The position numbers and the translations under genes were made by a program. From NCBI GenBank assembly GCA_023819255.1, contig JAMWBU010000003.1, positions 1 through 64,000 on the forward strand: DNA of 64,000 nucleotides. The letters run 5' to 3'. Below the pieces are notes generated by a model, which was not told the DNA's origin, searched no databases, and worked only from the letters and a program-made list of their open reading frames with translations. Shown here piece after piece: positions 43,801 through 52,800 of the stretch. How positions within the stretch are numbered: position 1 is the first letter of the stretch; every line of letters begins with the position of its first letter. Source of the DNA: Candidatus Omnitrophota bacterium (GTDB lineage Bacteria > Ratteibacteria > UBA8468 > B48-G9 > DTJG01).

Positions 43801-43956
43801 AGAAAACAAAATCCCGGCCGCAGCATTGATGCAGGAAGCTGTAAGAAGGCCTTCTGAAGAAAGCTCAATCACACACTCATAAAGCATGCTTGCTTCAAGC
43901 CCGCTTTTTTTTGCCTTCTCAATAATTGAACTGATTCCTGTTTCAGAATTTTGCAT
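40870..43956 (-). CDS. NAD-dependent glutamate dehydrogenase, large 115-kDa type
   Basis: A 1028-residue NAD-glutamate dehydrogenase of the large class best known from fungi and protists and found in some bacteria, distinct from the common 450-residue GDH and the 1600-residue GDH180. A long N-terminal regulatory region (about 1-480) precedes the catalytic domain with AKGVIVPYPEYAF, FFGPDEGTGIFMDAIAQLAR, TGKSTGVPHDAFG, MTGGPDGDLGANQIQSFKGR and VEGANVFFDDAARDI. It oxidises glutamate to 2-oxoglutarate and ammonium. The start codon has no strong ribosome-binding site. Confidence 0.92.
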   Translation of the reverse strand: MQNSETGISSIIEKAKKSGLEASMLYECVIELSSEGLLTASCINAAAGILFSDLGLPGYFFRGLSKESLKTVLKTIANNLQFENNQYVLRSEVSEVPLRVEGGVQVRIATDENRDRMEAVLNPVMSGHRIEYYFGKEHHYYTYIIRPERCKELIELKENESPFAFNNIVSGTAVPEVTKKRYEEFLEKASNSFIPIISVSQAKETGETRVMFKEDFSKSILPVVRKMLEELNITLTRAYWETYRGKTGRIESICSLYLEGDVPEEKLKLAIEKLHYLLAIQPAEFDHLYVQGQLSFYQYIFATIAAVFVHTFIYKNELIDQRIMQNLGEKQLKDGFSKRIFESNRAEYSRSVIMSAIKQNPHFIKKIFSIFDRRFNPSGKMLGIEEIMSEIQKYKNEVEIALADDRTTADIFLFMTKLVTGVLKTNFYQIKKRSFAFKLTNTILDPLVFQKKVESVFFVIGFYSIGSYMRAEEIARGGIRLIRVTTNNYETELDNMPLLNYSLGPVAQRLKHKDIAESGAKGVIVPYPEYAFDGLEATYDFANGILDLVIGSDEIRDYYGKKEIVFFGPDEGTGIFMDAIAQLARERKYRYWRTITTGKSTGVPHDAFGLTIDGRVFELSGEKDGTRLQIDGKDVLKTTDTEKIYDVIGKIIHSSGMTTTSIMACLRSLLKYSGIKEEETNLMMTGGPDGDLGANQIQSFKGRIKLIIDSGSILFDPQGLDKKELMKIAFARHTSPRLNTLSYPEEKISPGGFRIPRLKQRFKLPDGTIVEDGSYFHRNFLSDVRLRKVIQKANINVFVPCGGFKDTININNVKSFLELFKELKIIVEGANVFFDDAARDIIADSGILQIRDSSANKGGVTASAIAEVLPSFLLGNKYEEILVRDQKAKVALVKSVFSIIEKNAVDEIEMLIALRERTKKPLHQLSIETSEMLIELQQFLYEKLDVLLNNRVLIRKIIASYVPENLVENLGINKILRILDADELKPYRDAIITKKIAQMALYKHAMNWDVLRARIEKNTRVVVEELFF

Positions 43957-44087
43957 TATATTTTTCTCGTTATCCAGTACGCCTATATCTTACTTTTTTT
44001 CCTTTCAGGTTTCAACAGGAGATAGCACAGGTATTTAAAAAATTACCATCAGATTGCGTAAGTTGGGTGGATTTATTGGGTGTTTCT

Positions 44088-44096
44088 TGTTAAAAT
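44088..44096 (+). promoter_or_regulatory. Extended -10 for the conserved unknown gene
   Basis: TGTTAAAAT (TGn plus TAAAAT), about 22 bases before the ATG at 44119, with AAAAAGG (44103-44109) as a ribosome-binding site in the short leader. Confidence 0.45.
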
Positions 44097-44118
44097 ATGT
44101 TGAAAAAGGTAAAGTCTG

Positions 44119-44634
44119 ATGAGAAAAAAGCTCATTGTAGTGAATGATAAGATGCAAAAAAACTACAGGTATTATCTTGTAGAACCTGCTGGAAAAAACT
44201 TTCATCCTGATTTTAAGCCTGAGTTAACTCCTGCGAAGATGCTGGCTCTCGGTGTCTTTGGAGGAAGATATATGAGGGACTGCGGAAATGAGTTTCCGAA
44301 ATCCTGGTTTAAAAATGCAAAGCTTCATCCTGAAGGTGTTCCCGGCCATAGCAAAAGTTTGAACTTTTTTAAGGTTGATGCCTCACAGCCGCTGAAGGTA
44401 TGGCAGGAAAAAGGATGGATTCACCCTGATGATCCGCGCGGCTGGTTTCAGTGGTACTGCCGTTATTATATGGGCAGAAGACACCCTGATGATGAAAGGC
44501 AGATTAAAAGATGGAAGGCAATGAAAAGACATATCCAGCAGATTAAAAAAAACTGCAAGCCCGGGGATTTAAACTGCCGCAAAAAACAAAGGCAGGCGCT
44601 CTTGCACTGGGCTTATGACAGCAGGAGAATTTGA
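44119..44634 (+). CDS. Conserved protein of unknown function, Trp/Tyr- and Lys-rich
   Basis: A 171-residue soluble, basic protein with no signal peptide. The stretches LALGVFGGRYMRDC, EFPKSWF, WIHPDDPRGWFQWYCRYYMG, RQIKRWKAMKRHIQQIKKNC and RQALLHWAYDSR look highly constrained and resemble a conserved but uncharacterised family seen in varied bacteria and some eukaryotes. There are four cysteines, two in KKNCKPGDLNCRKKQ. Aromatic and basic residues together suggest nucleic-acid or nucleotide binding, but this is inference. It stands alone with its own promoter, and its stop abuts the stop of the convergent gene. Confidence 0.8.
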   Translation: MRKKLIVVNDKMQKNYRYYLVEPAGKNFHPDFKPELTPAKMLALGVFGGRYMRDCGNEFPKSWFKNAKLHPEGVPGHSKSLNFFKVDASQPLKVWQEKGWIHPDDPRGWFQWYCRYYMGRRHPDDERQIKRWKAMKRHIQQIKKNCKPGDLNCRKKQRQALLHWAYDSRRI

Positions 44635-46878
44635 CTATTTAACAACCAGTAGTTCAATGTTTTTCAAATCAAGACAGAGCCATTCATTTGAAATTGAAAA
44701 ATTCTTGTTTTTGAAAAATCTCTTTGCTTTTTTATAGCCAGGCAACTTTATCTTAACACTGCTTTGTTTTCTGCCATAATTTGCCAGAACAAGATATTTT
44801 TTTCCATCAAAGCCCGTTATTCCAATTGCTTTTACAACGCAATCTGTCTCTATTTCAGGTATCCAGAATCCCTTCCTGAAAAATCGCTGCGTTTCCCTGC
44901 GATTTTTTCCAGCAAGAACAACGCAACATATGTCAAAGATGCTACTATCCTTTCTAACAGCAATTTTTTCTCTGTATGGATAACATATCTCATCCGCAAA
45001 AAGGCCTGTGCTGATTGCTTCTGCTTCAAACTGATTCAGATTCAGACCTGCCTGCCTTTTTGCAGGTCTGAAAATTGTAAAAGAGTCTCCACCGTAAACA
45101 GAAACAATGCCAAGGCGGTTATCAACATTAAGCCAACCTGATTGAATCCTAATTATTTCCTGTTTTTCAGATGGCCCTTTTATTTTCTTATTGCCGCCTT
45201 CAAACCAGTAGGTTCTTTCACATCCATTGAAAATGTCGTTTGGTATGTTCAAAAATAGGCCTTTCGCCCGATATAAAAATGTTTCCGGCATAATGGCAAC
45301 GGATCTCTGCATCACAATGCATGTTGTGTCATCAGGCAGAGCCACAAAAACTATGTTGTTTTTTGCGAGAACTTCTGGTTTGTGTCCCTCTGAAAGAAAA
45401 GATTCTGAACATACTTTTGTTTCTCCGTAAACAGCAAATCCATTATCAAAGACAAACTCTTTGTGATAAACCAAAGATTGAAAATTTATTCTTCCATAGC
45501 CGCCAATAACGCCAGCCAGATTGTGTCTCCACTCCGCAAAATCGCTTCTATTTGAAGGAACACAAAGCCCCTGAGGCGGCTGCGCTGCCAACCAGCACCA
45601 GGAAGCAATCCTGTTTTTCCCACGGACAAAACAGGCGCCGTGATGCCTGTCATACCACTGCTTTATGCCGGAAATCTTTATCGGCTTTCTCTGGTTGAAA
45701 TGACTAAAAATTCTTTTCCAGTATGCCGCCATTGACAGTGTGCAGGCCCTGTCTGTTTCAAGGCGGGCATAATAGATTGGCGCCCTTTCATAAAGATCCT
45801 GACATCTTATGGAAAGAAAGGAGCCATCTTTATTGGCATCCATTTCTTTTCTTATTATTTCAAGCCAGCCCTTTTCAAAATTTTCACAGTCACTATCACC
45901 ATATAAATCTCTGATCAAAAGCCAGACAGGTATTGCATAGTCCTGACAATAGCAGTACCTGATTCTGGTATCTCCGCCTATCCTGCATAATCTTCCATCA
46001 GAAAATGTAAAACTTTTCACAAGTTTCCACAACCTGTCAATGTGTCTGTAAATAAAATCCGGCGGCTTGATATTTGCTTTTTTGCAGGCAAAGTGAAGCA
46101 TTGCAATGTTAGACAGGCATATCACCATATAACCAGTATTCAGGTATCCGTGATGATTGAGAGCAAAAGAAGGAAAGAAATTATCTCCCCTGTACCAGTA
46201 AGAAACAGGTTTTCCATTGACAGGTTCTTTGCATTTTGCGTCAGAGGAAATTGATATTCCGTTTATAATAAAGGTTGTAGCCTTCTCAATGTATTCTTTT
46301 TTCCTTTTTACATCAGGAAACAACAAGACTGTCCTGAGAAGATGAGCGCCATTCCAGATATTGCTTTCAGGATGGTTGTGAATGGTTTTCCCTGCAAGAA
46401 CCTCACCTTTTCTTTCCGGCATATCCCTGAAATAATCGTCAACGAGCCAGTCAGATTCTGAAACCATCACCTTTTCAAGCAATTTCCGGTCATAATCTGT
46501 CAGGTATTCTTTAATTGCGTCTATGCCATGCATCATTCTTTCAATTCCAAGCGCGCTTATCCAGGTGTGTCCCCATTTTGTTCCATCAAGGCAAAAAAAG
46601 CTTCCCTGTATATGGGTTTCAAGATTGAATCGAAGCATTTTCAGCGCGTGATATAGAATTTCATCTCTTTTCATCTGACAGTTTTTCTCGTCAAGGTCAG
46701 GGTCTACCGCGCATACCGCAAAAGCCGAAAAAGCCTTCTGATGGGTTTGAACTGCCCAGTTATTGTAGCCAGTGCCAAAATATTCAAGTTCAGGCCTACC
46801 CCCGACTTGGCGAACAAGGCCCCTGGCAAACCCCAACCAGCGCTCAATCAATTTCATATAGTCTTTGCTGGACACCAT
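44635..46878 (-). CDS. Large alpha/alpha-barrel and beta-sandwich protein, polysaccharide lyase or hydrolase-like
   Basis: A 747-residue protein with no signal peptide. The N-terminal half is helical, with toroid-like segments (FGTGYNNWAVQTHQKAFSAF, NHPESNIWNGAHLLRTVLLF, RGDNFFPSFALNHHGYLNTG) that resemble alginate/heparin-lyase-like and GH88/105-like barrels. The C-terminal half is beta-rich, with IKQWYDRHHGACFVRGKNRI and a terminal small beta domain ending NIELLVVK, as in PL8/PL21-type lyases. No family is certain. The ATG at 46878 was chosen because AGAGG precedes it, although the frame is open a further 85 codons upstream. It is divergent from a DegT gene. Confidence 0.7.
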   Translation of the reverse strand: MVSSKDYMKLIERWLGFARGLVRQVGGRPELEYFGTGYNNWAVQTHQKAFSAFAVCAVDPDLDEKNCQMKRDEILYHALKMLRFNLETHIQGSFFCLDGTKWGHTWISALGIERMMHGIDAIKEYLTDYDRKLLEKVMVSESDWLVDDYFRDMPERKGEVLAGKTIHNHPESNIWNGAHLLRTVLLFPDVKRKKEYIEKATTFIINGISISSDAKCKEPVNGKPVSYWYRGDNFFPSFALNHHGYLNTGYMVICLSNIAMLHFACKKANIKPPDFIYRHIDRLWKLVKSFTFSDGRLCRIGGDTRIRYCYCQDYAIPVWLLIRDLYGDSDCENFEKGWLEIIRKEMDANKDGSFLSIRCQDLYERAPIYYARLETDRACTLSMAAYWKRIFSHFNQRKPIKISGIKQWYDRHHGACFVRGKNRIASWCWLAAQPPQGLCVPSNRSDFAEWRHNLAGVIGGYGRINFQSLVYHKEFVFDNGFAVYGETKVCSESFLSEGHKPEVLAKNNIVFVALPDDTTCIVMQRSVAIMPETFLYRAKGLFLNIPNDIFNGCERTYWFEGGNKKIKGPSEKQEIIRIQSGWLNVDNRLGIVSVYGGDSFTIFRPAKRQAGLNLNQFEAEAISTGLFADEICYPYREKIAVRKDSSIFDICCVVLAGKNRRETQRFFRKGFWIPEIETDCVVKAIGITGFDGKKYLVLANYGRKQSSVKIKLPGYKKAKRFFKNKNFSISNEWLCLDLKNIELLVVK

Positions 46879-46916
46879 TTTTTCCTCTTCCAACATAATA
46901 ACATAAGAATAATATG

Positions 46917-46925
46917 TGTTATAAT
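46917..46925 (+). promoter_or_regulatory. Extended -10 promoter of the second DegT gene
   Basis: TGTTATAAT, identical to the glyQ element, but here about 21 bases before the ATG at 46947, leaving a leader with AGGGAGG (46936-46942). Confidence 0.55.
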
Positions 46926-46946
46926 CTGTCAAAGCAGGGAGGACAA

Positions 46947-48227
46947 ATGCCAGAGCTTGCAATAAATGGCGGGAAGAAAGCAGTAAGGAAGAAACCGAAA
47001 AAATCAGGGTTATTTGATGAAATGTTAAAAGAACAGGAAACGCTTGTTTTGCAGCTATTGAGAAAAAGAGAAACTTCTCAATCTCCCTGTGTAAAAGAAC
47101 TTGAGGAAAGATGGGCGGATTATGTTGGAGCAAAATATTGCCTTGCTATGAACAATGGCACTGCGACCCTCCACAGTGCGTTTTTCTCTGTGATAGAGGA
47201 ACCTGGGGATGAAATAATAACAAGCGTACACACCTGGCATCTTGGAGTAACCCCGATTATATGCGCTGGCGGAATACCGATTTTTTGCGACATTGACCCT
47301 CTGAGTTTGAATATCAATCCTTCTGAAATTGAAGAAAAGATCACATCAAGAACAAAGGCAATCTGCGTAACACACTGTTATGGCCATCCTGCTGATATGG
47401 ACAGGATAAATGAAATCGCAGAAAAACACAATCTTGCTGTAATTGAAGATGCTTCACATTCGCATGGATGTGAATACAAAGGAAGAAAAACAGGTTCTCT
47501 CGGCGACATAGGGTGTTTCAGCTTGCAGGGAAGCAAGCTGATGACAGGAGGTGAGGCAGGTCTTTTTACCACCAACAGCAAGAATTATTACCAGCAGGCA
47601 ATAATTCTTGGCCATTATGAAAGGTTTTCTTGTCTTTCATCGACATATGACAGATACAAAGGAAATGCTGAAACCATTCCTTTTATGAATGCTGGCTTCA
47701 AGTATAGAATCCATCCATTTGCTGCTGCGATGGCTCTTGTTGAACTGAAATACCTTGATGAAAGAAATGCCTTGCAGATGAAAAACTGCTGGTACATAAA
47801 CAATGGCCTTGACAGAATTGAAGGTTTTGCAGGAGCGTATGTTGCGCCTTATGTCACAAGGCTTGGCTGGCTGAATTTCTTGATTAGATGCGACCTTGGG
47901 TACTTCAAGGAAATACCAAGAGCCAGAATTATTGAAGCGTTGCGCGCAGAAGGCGTGGAGGCGGCATCCGGAAGACCTGGTTATATTCCACTTGTACGCC
48001 AGAACCTGCTTAATGACAGGGAAAATCATCCAGCAAGAGTGCTCTGGTATCATTTTCTTAAAAACCATCCTGAATACAAGATTCAGGATTATCCTGCGGC
48101 AGAAAAGGTTCTTTTTGAAAGAATATCAATCAATCCTCTGAGAGATATCGAGTTTGACCAGGAATACCTTGAACAGATTCTTGACGCCTTCAGAAAGGTA
48201 TCAAAAAACAAAAAGGATTTGAAATGA
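46947..48227 (+). CDS. DegT/DnrJ/EryC1/StrS-family PLP aminotransferase (second copy)
   Basis: A 426-residue PLP enzyme. It opens MPELAINGGKKAVRKK and has MNNGTATLHSAFF, THCYGHPADMDRI, EDASHSHGCEYKGRKTG and the Schiff-base lysine in LQGSKLMTGGEAG. It shares the family and length of the 3957-5237 copy but is clearly distinct in sequence. The ATG was chosen for the AGGGAGG ribosome-binding site. Its stop overlaps the start of an amidohydrolase gene by four bases. Together with the divergent lyase-like gene this forms a small sugar-metabolism locus. The substrate is not known. Confidence 0.9.
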   Translation: MPELAINGGKKAVRKKPKKSGLFDEMLKEQETLVLQLLRKRETSQSPCVKELEERWADYVGAKYCLAMNNGTATLHSAFFSVIEEPGDEIITSVHTWHLGVTPIICAGGIPIFCDIDPLSLNINPSEIEEKITSRTKAICVTHCYGHPADMDRINEIAEKHNLAVIEDASHSHGCEYKGRKTGSLGDIGCFSLQGSKLMTGGEAGLFTTNSKNYYQQAIILGHYERFSCLSSTYDRYKGNAETIPFMNAGFKYRIHPFAAAMALVELKYLDERNALQMKNCWYINNGLDRIEGFAGAYVAPYVTRLGWLNFLIRCDLGYFKEIPRARIIEALRAEGVEAASGRPGYIPLVRQNLLNDRENHPARVLWYHFLKNHPEYKIQDYPAAEKVLFERISINPLRDIEFDQEYLEQILDAFRKVSKNKKDLK

Positions 48228-48997
48228 AATTCTCTGAAATTATCGACTGCCACATCCATCCTGCAATTGATAGAAAAACAGATTTTTGCTGGTATCACAG
48301 ATCTGGAAGCATTAGAAAACAGTTCGATGACCTGAAAAGAGCAGGTATCACAAAGGCATGCGGAAGCATTATTGTTTCTGGAAAACCTGTATCCTTTGAT
48401 GTGATAAAACATCTCAATGATGCTGCCCTTTCCATACGGGACAGATACCCTGATTTCTATATTCCTGGAATTCAAATACACCCGGATTTTCCTGACCAGT
48501 CCTGTAAAGAGATAGAAAGATGCTGCGGCAGGCATGACGTTAAATGGATTGGCGAGCTTGTTGGATACTTAATGGGCTATGAAAATAATTACACATCCAG
48601 GAATATGATGCAGATTATGAGGACCATTGCAAAATTCAATGCTGTCGTGAATCTTCATTGCTCTGATATCTATGTTGTGGAAAAACTGTGCAAAAGTATG
48701 CCTGAAACTAAATTTGTCCTTGCGCATCCCTGGGAAAGGGATGTTTTTGAAAGCCGAATTAAGGCTGTGGCACAAATTAAAAACCTGTATCTTGATTGCT
48801 CTGGAACAGGCATTGACAGGTATGGAATGCTTAAAAAAGCCGCCAGTATCGCGGGAAGAAAGAAACTTCTTTTTGGCTCTGATTATCCAGTCAATAATCC
48901 TGCCGTTTATATTTATGGCGCCCTTTTTGAAAAATTGCAGGAAAATTTTTATAAAGATTTTTTTGCAGGAAACTTCAAGAAAGTTTTGGAACTATAG
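48224..48997 (+). CDS. Amidohydrolase-family (amidohydrolase 2-like) TIM-barrel protein
   Basis: A 257-residue metal-dependent amidohydrolase. The N-terminal motif IIDCHIHPAID gives the H-x-H pair. Then NLHCSDIYVV, KFVLAHPWERD and LLFGSDYPVNNP supply the remaining histidines and the terminal catalytic aspartate. This branch includes decarboxylases and lactonases such as 2-pyrone-4,6-dicarboxylate lactonase. It is coupled by ATGA to the DegT gene. A phosphodiester glycosidase gene follows after a few bases with its own ribosome-binding site. Confidence 0.85.
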   Translation: MKFSEIIDCHIHPAIDRKTDFCWYHRSGSIRKQFDDLKRAGITKACGSIIVSGKPVSFDVIKHLNDAALSIRDRYPDFYIPGIQIHPDFPDQSCKEIERCCGRHDVKWIGELVGYLMGYENNYTSRNMMQIMRTIAKFNAVVNLHCSDIYVVEKLCKSMPETKFVLAHPWERDVFESRIKAVAQIKNLYLDCSGTGIDRYGMLKKAASIAGRKKLLFGSDYPVNNPAVYIYGALFEKLQENFYKDFFAGNFKKVLEL

Positions 48998-49006
48998 GGG
49001 GTGAAA

Positions 49007-49858
49007 ATGAAAACTTTAAGAACATTTATTTCTTTTTGCTTTTTCTTTGTATTTCTGTGCCTTGCAGAGCAATTTTCACATCTTTCTCAATATGGCATAC
49101 AATACAGCTTCCACCAGTTAAATCAGCCACGACCTATCAGGATACATGCGCTTAAGATAGATTTACAAAAAGGTTCTGTTAAACCTGTTGTTATTCCGGC
49201 AAAAGACCCTGATGGCCCAGGACAAGCAGAAGCAGTTCTTACAAACCCACTTGAGCTTGCTAAGGATAAAAATGTGATTGCTTTTGTTAATACGAACCCA
49301 TGGGATAGTTTCCCTGACGAAAAAGGAAAAAGAAATAGGAACTGGTATGATGGCCAGCCTGTTGATATCACAGGACTTGCCGCAACAGGTGGCAGGTTAA
49401 TTAGCCCTGCTGGAGACGGCTGCGTTTCTGTATGGACAGACAGCACTGGTAGATTTTATATCTCTCAAAAACCTGATGAAAAAATTATGTCAGAAGGAGT
49501 TGCTGGCTGGTACCAGATAGTTAAAGAGCGCCAGATAATTCCAAAACAAAATGAAACTCTTAATCCGCTGACAGGCATTGGCATAGACCAGACCGGTTAT
49601 ATTGTATGGCTTGTTGTCGCCGATGGAAGACAGAAGGGTTTCAGCGAAGGAATGAGTCATTATGAGCTTGCTGAGTTTATGATAGGCCTTGGCTGCTATG
49701 ATGTTGCACTGATGGATGGCGGCGGCAGCAGCATTATGGGCATATCTGACGAGAAAGGTTGCATAAGAATTGTCAATAGCCCCTCTGATAGGATTCTGTG
49801 GATACACAGAATCAGGCCACTACCCTTGATTTTAGCAATAAAAAAGTCAGATTCTTAA
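49007..49858 (+). CDS. Secreted phosphodiester glycosidase (NAGPA domain)
   Basis: A 283-residue protein with a signal peptide (hydrophobic core about residues 8-20, ending LCLAEQ). The NAGPA domain is shown by VIAFVNTNPWDSF, LTGIGIDQTGYIVWLVVADG, AEFMIGLGCYDVALMDGGG and SSIM. These are the motifs of N-acetylglucosamine-1-phosphodiester alpha-N-acetylglucosaminidase-like proteins, which in bacteria act on cell-wall or extracellular polymers. GTG at 49001 also opens the frame, but it lies inside the ribosome-binding site AGGGGGTG, so ATG at 49007 is preferred. Its stop is five bases from that of carB. Confidence 0.88.
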   Translation: MKTLRTFISFCFFFVFLCLAEQFSHLSQYGIQYSFHQLNQPRPIRIHALKIDLQKGSVKPVVIPAKDPDGPGQAEAVLTNPLELAKDKNVIAFVNTNPWDSFPDEKGKRNRNWYDGQPVDITGLAATGGRLISPAGDGCVSVWTDSTGRFYISQKPDEKIMSEGVAGWYQIVKERQIIPKQNETLNPLTGIGIDQTGYIVWLVVADGRQKGFSEGMSHYELAEFMIGLGCYDVALMDGGGSSIMGISDEKGCIRIVNSPSDRILWIHRIRPLPLILAIKKSDS

Positions 49859-49863
49859 TAGTT

Positions 49864-52800
49864 TTAGCTGTCCAGCGGACTTTCTAAAATCTCTTTGTGA
49901 TATTCCTTCAGAGATTTTACCTCATAGCTGTTTTTTGATTTTACCATTGCTTCTATTCCTCTTGCTGCTGCGTGCGCAGCTGCAACTGTTGTAATGTATG
50001 GTATTCTGTATTTTATTGCATTTTTCCTGATGTAGGAGTCATCGTACTGACTTTGTTTTCCCGCTGGGGTATTGATAATAAGTTGAATCTGTCCGTTTTT
50101 AATGAGGTCGACGATATTTGGTCTTTGTTCGTGAAGTTTCCATGCTATTTCATATGGTATGCCAACCTTTTTAAGAATTTCCCCTGTCCCCTTCGTGGCA
50201 TAAACTTTGTATCCGAGTTCTTGAAATTTTTTTGCGACGCTCGGAATGAACTGCTTTTCTCTGTCTGCTACTGTGATTAAAACTGCTCCTTTCAAAGGAA
50301 GGCATTGATTCGCTGCTTCTTCTGCCTTATAGAAAGCTACGCCAAAAGTGTCTGCCATGCCAAGAACTTCTCCGGTCGAACGCATCTCAGGTCCTAAAAC
50401 AGGATCCACTTCAGGAAACATATTGAAAGGAAAAACCGCTTCTTTGACTCCAAAATGAGAAAATCGTCTTCTCACAGGATGCATATCCTTCAGTTTCTTA
50501 CCTATAGCGAGCTTTGTAGCGATTTTTGCCATAGGAATGCCACATACTTTTGAGACCAGCGGGACTGTTCTTGAAGCCCTGGGATTTGCTTCCAGGACAT
50601 AAACAGTATCATTGCATATTGCGTACTGTATGTTAATAAGCCCCACGACTTTCAACTCTCTGGCAATAATCTCGGTGTAGTGATAAATCGTCTCAAGATG
50701 CTTGTGAGAGATACCTATGGGAGGAATCACGCAGGCAGAATCGCCAGAATGGATTCCCGCCTGTTCTATGTGCTCCATAACAGCGGGAACAAAGGCGTCT
50801 ATTCCATCACAAAGGGCATCTGCCTCAGTTTCCACAGCATTTTCAAGAAACTTGTCAATCAGAATTGGCCGTTCCGGAGTGACTCCAACCGCTGCTGCGA
50901 CATATTCCTTAAGCATCTGCTGGTCATAAACGATCTCCATTCCTCTTCCACCAAGCACATATGATGGCCTGACCATCAGTGGATATCCAATTCTTTTAGC
51001 AATTTCAATCGCCTCTTGTTCACTGGAAGCCATCCCTGACGCTGGCATTGGTATATTGAGCCGTTCCATCATTTTTCTGAATCTATCCCTGTCTTCAGCA
51101 AGATCAATTGTGTCAACACTTGTGCCAAGTATCTTTACTCCGGATACTTCAAGCTCCCTTGCTATATTTAAAGGCGTTTGCCCGCCAAACTGAACTATGG
51201 CGCCTAAGGGTTTTTCTTTCTCATAAATGCTGACAACATCTTCTACAGTCAATGGCTCAAAATACAACCTGTCAGAGGTGTCGTAGTCGGTTGAAACCGT
51301 TTCTGGATTGCAGTTAATCATAATTGTTTCATAACCTTCTTCCTTAAAAGCAAAAGCAGCATGGACGCAGCAATAATCAAACTCTATACCCTGGCCTATC
51401 CTGTTTGGTCCTCCGCCAAGAATTATCACCTTTTTCTTGTTAGAAACCTTCACCCTGTCAGGCCCATTATATGTTGAATAGAAATATGCTGCGTTTTCCA
51501 CCCCGCATACAGGCACTGCATCCCATGCCTGAACAATATTAATTGATGTTCTTCTATTCCTGATGTCTGTCTCGGGAATGCCAAGAAGAATTGAAAGATA
51601 CTTATCAGAAAATCCATCTTTTTTCGCCTTTTCAAGCAAAACATCAGGAATTGTCTTACCTTTGTATTTCAGAATCTCTTCTTCGAGCTCAACCAGCTCC
51701 TTCATCTGCTGTATAAACCATGGTTTTATGTAAGTCTTTCTATAAAGTTGTTCGATTGAGGCACCCTTTCTGAGCGCCTCATACATAATAAACTGCCTTT
51801 CGCTTGTTGGGTAAGAGAGCTTATCCATTAGCTCATCAATTGTCAATTCATGGAAATTCTTTGCAAAACCAATTCCGTATCTGCCTGTTTCCAGAGACCT
51901 GATGGATTTTTGAAGGGCTTCTTTATATGTTTTTCCTATGCTCATCACCTCGCCAACAGCGCGCATCTGAGTGCCAAGTTCATCTTTCACATCTTTAAAT
52001 TTTTCAAACGCCCATCTTGCAAACTTCACAACCACATAATCGCCTGATGGCTTGTACTTATCAAGGGTGCCTTCTTTCCAGTATGGAATTTCATCCAGGG
52101 TCAGTCCTGCTGCAAGCTTTGCTGATATAAGAGCTATTGGAAACCCTGTTGCCTTGGACGCCAGGGCAGAAGAGCGGGAAGTCCTCGGATTGATTTCTAT
52201 TACCACAACCCTTCCTGTTTCAGGGTCATGGGCAAACTGGATATTTGTTCCACCTATGACTTTTATCGCCTCAACAATTTTGAAAGAATACTGCTGAAGT
52301 TTTTGTTGAAGTTTTTCATCGATTGTAAGCATTGGAGCAACACAGAATGAATCTCCTGTATGAACCCCCATTGCATCAACGTTCTCAATAAAACATACTG
52401 TAATCATCTGGTTTTTTGAATCCCTTACAACCTCCAGCTCCAGTTCTTCCCATCCCAGAACGCTTTCCTCAACAAGTATTTGACCAACAAGGCTGGCAGA
52501 CAACCCTCTTGCCGCAACAACTTTCAGCTCATCCCTGTTATAAACCAGTCCTCCGCCAGTGCCACCAAGAGTGTATGCGGGTCTTATAACAACAGGATAT
52601 CCAAGCTTATCAGCGATTTTTTCTGCTTCTTCAACTGAAAAGGCAGGAGCGCTTTCAGGCATTGGGATCCCGAGTTTCTTCATTGTCTCCTTGAAAATTA
52701 TACGGTCTTCACCTCTTTCAATGGCATCTGCCTCAACCCCTATGATTTTCACTCCGTATTTTTCAAGAATTCCTGCTTTATGAAGTACTGAACTTAAATT

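Noticed and set aside
46879-47133. An 85-codon N-terminal extension of the large lyase-like gene
   Set aside because: It would run through the divergent promoter and into the DegT coding sequence, whereas the ATG at 46878 has a good ribosome-binding site.
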